Shown piece by piece: positions 60,551 through 64,000 of a DNA stretch of 64,000 nt. How positions within the stretch are numbered: the stretch's first letter is position 1; each line of letters opens with the position of its first letter. The DNA is from Paroedura picta (taxonomy: Eukaryota; Chordata; Lepidosauria; Squamata; Gekkonidae): assembly GCF_049243985.1 (NCBI RefSeq), contig NC_135381.1, forward strand, positions 16,665,345-16,729,344, given 5' to 3'. Under the pieces are notes generated by a model. That model did no database searches, was not told the origin of the DNA, and saw nothing but the letters and a program-made list of their open reading frames with translations. The position numbers were made by a program, and so were the translations under genes.

Positions 60551-61262
60551 CTTTTCATCAGAAAGAGTTCAGCTGCTTTTGAGGAATAAGCCTTGTATTT
60601 CTTGGCCAAGTCTAGTTTACAGCCTTAGAAACTATCAAATTTTCCACTGGCAAAAAAGGAAGAGGCACAACGGGCTTGACCCTGGAGGTCACGGGACCTG
60701 TTGACAAAAGCCCCGTGACAAGAGCTGCCGTGAATACTGGAATGGGGCGAGACAACAGAAACCTGCTAGGATCCAATCTACCGTCTCTGCACCTCTTCAA
60801 ATTGCACAATGTCCTTCATGCATATGTAATAATAAATAAATGCTCAGGCAGAATGTAAGGACCAAGGGCTGGATAAGTGAAGCCTGTTAAGGACACTGGA
60901 GGGGGAGCTTAAAGAAGTGGCCCTCCTGGAGCGGTAGATAAATACCTGCTTTCCCTCTGCTTGCTTTGGGAATCCCTTCCTGTAGCCAAGAGAGTGGGGA
61001 GAGAGCCCCTTTCAGTGCCAGTATTTGGGGCCTCTTGGCCGCATGTAGGTGACAGGCACTGGTAATTCCAGAAGAGCTGTAGGTGGCTAAGGCACAGGAG
61101 TGGGAGAGGCCTGGCTATCCACTCGCTGTCCCTGGCAGTGCTTTAGCAGGGGAGAGGAGAGCAGACATCAGGGGCTGCCCAGGCTAGCAGTAGAGTTCTA
61201 GGAGGATGAGCAGCCAGGCCTCTTGCGGCAGCTCAACTCCGAAACTGCCCGTCCATCTAGGG

Positions 61263-61398
61263 CAGGGGTAGTCAAACTGCGGCTCTCCGGATGTCCATGG
61301 ACTACAATTCCCATGAGCCCCTGCCAGCGAATGCTGGCAGGGGCTCATGGGAATTGTAGTCCATGGACATCCGGAGGGCCGCAGTTTGACTACCCCTG
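61263..61398. mobile_element. Palindromic 136-bp hAT MITE
   Basis: Nearly perfect arms; flanks ATCTAGGG and ATCTAGGA match at 7 of 8. It lies between the convergent 3' ends of LIMK2 and PIK3IP1. Confidence 0.92.
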
Positions 61399-61767
61399 AT
61401 CTAGGAGAACTTTGCCTGCTTTCCACCACTGCTGGTTCAGATAGGTGAAGACGAGCATTTTTTAAATATATTTTTGCCTGTTTTTAAGAAGCGAGGTGGG
61501 AGAGTTGCGGACGCACACATCCATTCTTGGAGTATGCAGCGCATGGACCGGGAAGGTGGGAATGCCTCCTCAGGACAGCGGATGGTGTTGCGGAGAATTT
61601 GCATAGGCCTTGCCCGTGGAGCAAGGGGGAGACACAAACCCGTGCAAGGGTATTTCTTCTGCTGATGGAGAAAAGCACTGGCTGCCAATCAGGCACTGAA
61701 ATCCATGACCACCGCCAAGGTGTTTTTCACAGAACCCGGCTGGATATGACTCACAACGCAAGGCCTT

Positions 61768-63218
61768 AATTACAACCTGAATAGTTTATTTTATAATCAT
61801 GAGGTATTTTAAGATGCTTACAAAGAAATGGTATTCAAAGGCATCTAATTTTTTTAAAAAAATGCTTCCTCTTGTTCTTGCTCCTAGACGTAATTGGCAA
61901 GAAATCTTTATTCTCGGCAGCTTAGAGGCCCTTGAGTGAAGAACGGTGGGTGGAATCAGCCCTTTGCCGACACGTTCAGTTCTACAAGGGACATCCTATC
62001 TTGGGTTTCTCTTCCATGCCTTCTCTTCCTGCCTCCCCTCCCCTCTGGTCAAAGCCTGCCCCACAAGCGTTTCAACTCTTAATACAGCTGCTTAAATAGT
62101 CTTCACGCAAACGGGCTACTTTTCAGGAAAAGGCCCTGAACGTCCCACTCTGGAAACAGCAGGGCCATCCCTCTGCCACTCACTGGCACTTTCCTTTTAG
62201 TGACATCTTTTTGGTCAGGACCAGCCTAGCAAACACTTTTTTAAAGCACTTCTTTTCCTCCCTGGAAGTGAACCTCTGGGGAAAAGAATGTGGGAATAAT
62301 TCTGAAGGAGGCAAAATTCGTAATTCCTGCTAAACCTACCCGGCTGGGTGCAGGAGGAGGAATCCCTTCCTCAGCTGTAAGAGGATCCAAGCAAATTGCA
62401 GGAACACGCACAGACAGCCATGTTCTAATTTCAGGTAGGTCAGGATTGGGTCGTGGAAGACCTGGATCGTTCTTAAAAGCTTTGGGGGGGGGGGAATGGA
62501 TTTTCTTTTGGGGTTTTCTTTTTTCTGTTTCTTCCCATCCTCCTTTGGCCCAGTGCCAAGAAAGCCATCCTCCCCTACAGCTGAACCTTTAGTACGTTGG
62601 GAAGCTTTCAATGCGCTACCTGGATTTTTAAAAAAACAGAAGTAAGTATTCACTGCCAGATAAAATTCTTCCATCACTAGACGCAGGTAAGTGCCAGGAT
62701 CTGGGTGGCGGCAATGCTGCTCTTTTGGCAGCTGTCACACACACACACACAAATAAAATATGCATTCAAATATTTGAACATCTCTTTTAAAAAAAGGGGG
62801 GGGACTCAGCTCAAAGCCCCTCCCCCCCACTTAAAAGAGCTTATAGGTACCAAGAATTGTAAACACCATCCACACTGGAAGGAGAATTGAAGGGAGAGGG
62901 CAGTGGTCTTCTTAGCAGCTGGTTTGCTGCACTCTATTGCAGGAATCATGGTGCTACTTCTCTTGCAGCACTCTAGAGAGACAGGAGGAATCGTGGCCTC
63001 AGGCCAGTATTCCAGGAATCCTACAGTCCAGGAATCTGCTCCGCATCAGCAGGTGACCATGAATGAGCCAGTTCTGACACCCTTTGCAAATCTTTTCTGT
63101 CTGTGTGGGCATCTTTTCCCTCCCTTAACAGAAAAAAGGAAATGAACTCCCATTATCAAGGATGAGAGGAGAGGGGTCTGTGGTGGTCGAAACAGGGCGG
63201 TCTCCTAATGCTCCGTAA
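61768..63218 (-). other. PIK3IP1: PIK3IP1 3' UTR
   Basis: It extends from the stop codon leftward to about 20 nt past the minus-strand AATAAA at 61785-61790 (TTTATT on the plus strand). It is largely free of interspersed repeats, with a short CA repeat near 62735. The length of about 1.45 kb agrees with my recollection of the human 3' UTR. Confidence 0.65.
61785..61790 (-). terminator. PIK3IP1: Polyadenylation signal AATAAA, PIK3IP1
   Basis: Reading the minus strand, AATAAA lies about 1.43 kb after the PIK3IP1 stop. No stronger minus-strand signal was seen before it. Confidence 0.5.
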
Positions 63219-63426
63219 TCAGGCTCCAGGTGTGCCTGCCTGGCCCATCAAGGGTGCATCGCCATTGTGCGTTTCCTCCACAGGGGTCTGAGTGGTGTGT
63301 ACCACAACTGTGTTCTCATCCACCAGCTCACAGGCCTGGTTGGTAAAAGCGGAGAGTGGCAGCGTGATCCTCTGCATTTCGCGCTCATAGGCTTTCTGTT
63401 CCTGTTGATGCTTGAGATCTTTCCCC
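63219..63426 (-). CDS. PIK3IP1: PIK3IP1 terminal coding exon (partial gene)
   Basis: On the minus strand, acceptor CTGCAG is followed at 63426 by (R)GKDLKHQQEQKAYEREM, then QRITLPLSAFTNQACELVDE and the ending PLMGQAGTPGA, stop at 63219-63221. This matches the cytoplasmic tail of PIK3IP1 (human ends identically in LMGQAGTPGA). PIK3IP1 is a single-pass membrane protein with an extracellular kringle domain; its cytoplasmic part binds the p110 catalytic subunit and restrains PI3K signalling. The kringle and membrane exons lie right of the window. The convergent position after LIMK2 agrees with human synteny. Confidence 0.95.
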
Positions 63427-63475
63427 CTGCAGAAAGGGAGAGATGACAAAAGATTATTGATTCTGTTGTGTTTAG

Positions 63476-63605
63476 GAAGAAGAGTTCGTTCTTATATGCC
63501 GCTTTTCTCTACCAGAAGGGAGTCTCAAAGCGGCTTACAACCACTTTTCCTTTCCTCTCCCCACAACACACCCCCTGTGAGGGAGGTGAGGCTGAGAGAG
63601 CTTTA
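63476..63605 (-). mobile_element. tRNA-derived SINE (family A) 3' fragment, reverse
   Basis: Reverse complement of the family A tail half; it lies in the last PIK3IP1 intron, close to the terminal exon acceptor. Confidence 0.65.
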
Positions 63606-64000
63606 TTTGGCAGAGTAAATTACACACAGTGGAATAATGCAGCAGAGACATGTGTGTCTTTAACTTCTAAGAAAAAGTCTACATCAAAATTTTGCCTTCT
63701 TTACCACCACATTTGCTCATATTTAGCTTATAATCCACAAATACCCCAGGATCAACTATGAAGAATTAACTTTGTGTCTGTACAGAGCACCAGTTTGGAA
63801 ACCGCTCCCTCCAGTATAGAAGGATGTTTGGCTGGGTGCCCCCTTATGTTTTGTGATTGACCCCAAGCTCCACAGTGGCTGTCCTGTGGTCAGCTGTACT
63901 CTGCTATACCAACAAAATTAGGGAGACGGCGACCCTAACAAAATATAAGCACAGTCCTGTGGAGATCAGGCCTATTAGGTCTATCTAGCCCTGCTTTGTA

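Larger units (their letters stand above)
59886..61765. other. Convergent intergenic gap LIMK2 / PIK3IP1
   Basis: About 1.9 kb between two opposing 3' ends. It holds a tRNA-derived SINE (60287-60550), a palindromic MITE (61263-61398) and short A/T-rich stretches. No conserved reading frame was recognised. Confidence 0.6.

Overview
This is a 64 kb piece of vertebrate, almost certainly squamate reptile, genomic DNA holding two complete protein-coding gene bodies and the end of a third. The genes are RNF185 (+), LIMK2 (+) and the last exon of PIK3IP1 (-), in the order and orientation they have on human chromosome 22q12. The squamate call rests on two full Sauria SINEs with ACCTTT-type tails, BovB/RTE LINE tails, CR1 and L2 LINE fragments and many small hAT elements. 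The exact lineage cannot be fixed from the sequence alone.

Layout. 1469-17965: RNF185, an ER and mitochondrial outer-membrane RING E3 ligase, with six coding exons (one of only 19 nt) and a roughly 2.6 kb 3' UTR. Any 5' non-coding exon lies left of the window. 17966-19590: short intergenic gap. 19590-20330: CpG-island promoter with several inverted CCAAT boxes and a perfect CRE, driving LIMK2 form a. 20073-57703: LIMK2, a LIM-LIM-PDZ-kinase enzyme that phosphorylates cofilin. A second first exon (form b, 33360-33412) sits in the intron before the common exons. The spliced reading frame is open throughout: 654 codons for form a and 621 for form b. 57704 to about 59885: LIMK2 3' UTR, carrying three transposon insertions. 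61770-63426: terminal exon and 3' UTR of PIK3IP1 on the opposite strand, converging on LIMK2.

The non-coding DNA is dominated by small transposons. Eighteen copies of one palindromic, mostly 136-bp hAT MITE were found, with larger relatives of three other hAT terminal types. Nearly all intact copies are flanked by 8-bp target duplications, usually of the form NNNTANNN, which marks the Buster branch of hAT. tRNA-derived SINEs of at least two families, 5S rRNA-derived SINE fragments, CR1, L2 and BovB pieces and several microsatellites fill the rest. Several insertions are nested, giving a relative chronology.

No LTR element or retrovirus copy, CRISPR array or unknown multi-gene system was recognised. 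The most interesting items concern splicing and regulation: a roughly 300-bp CT-rich tract plus TG repeat abutting the acceptor of the LIMK2 catalytic-loop exon, the RNF185 microexon with a distant polypyrimidine tract, transposon hairpins inside the LIMK2 3' UTR, and palindromic retroposon-like insertions with 11-bp duplications.
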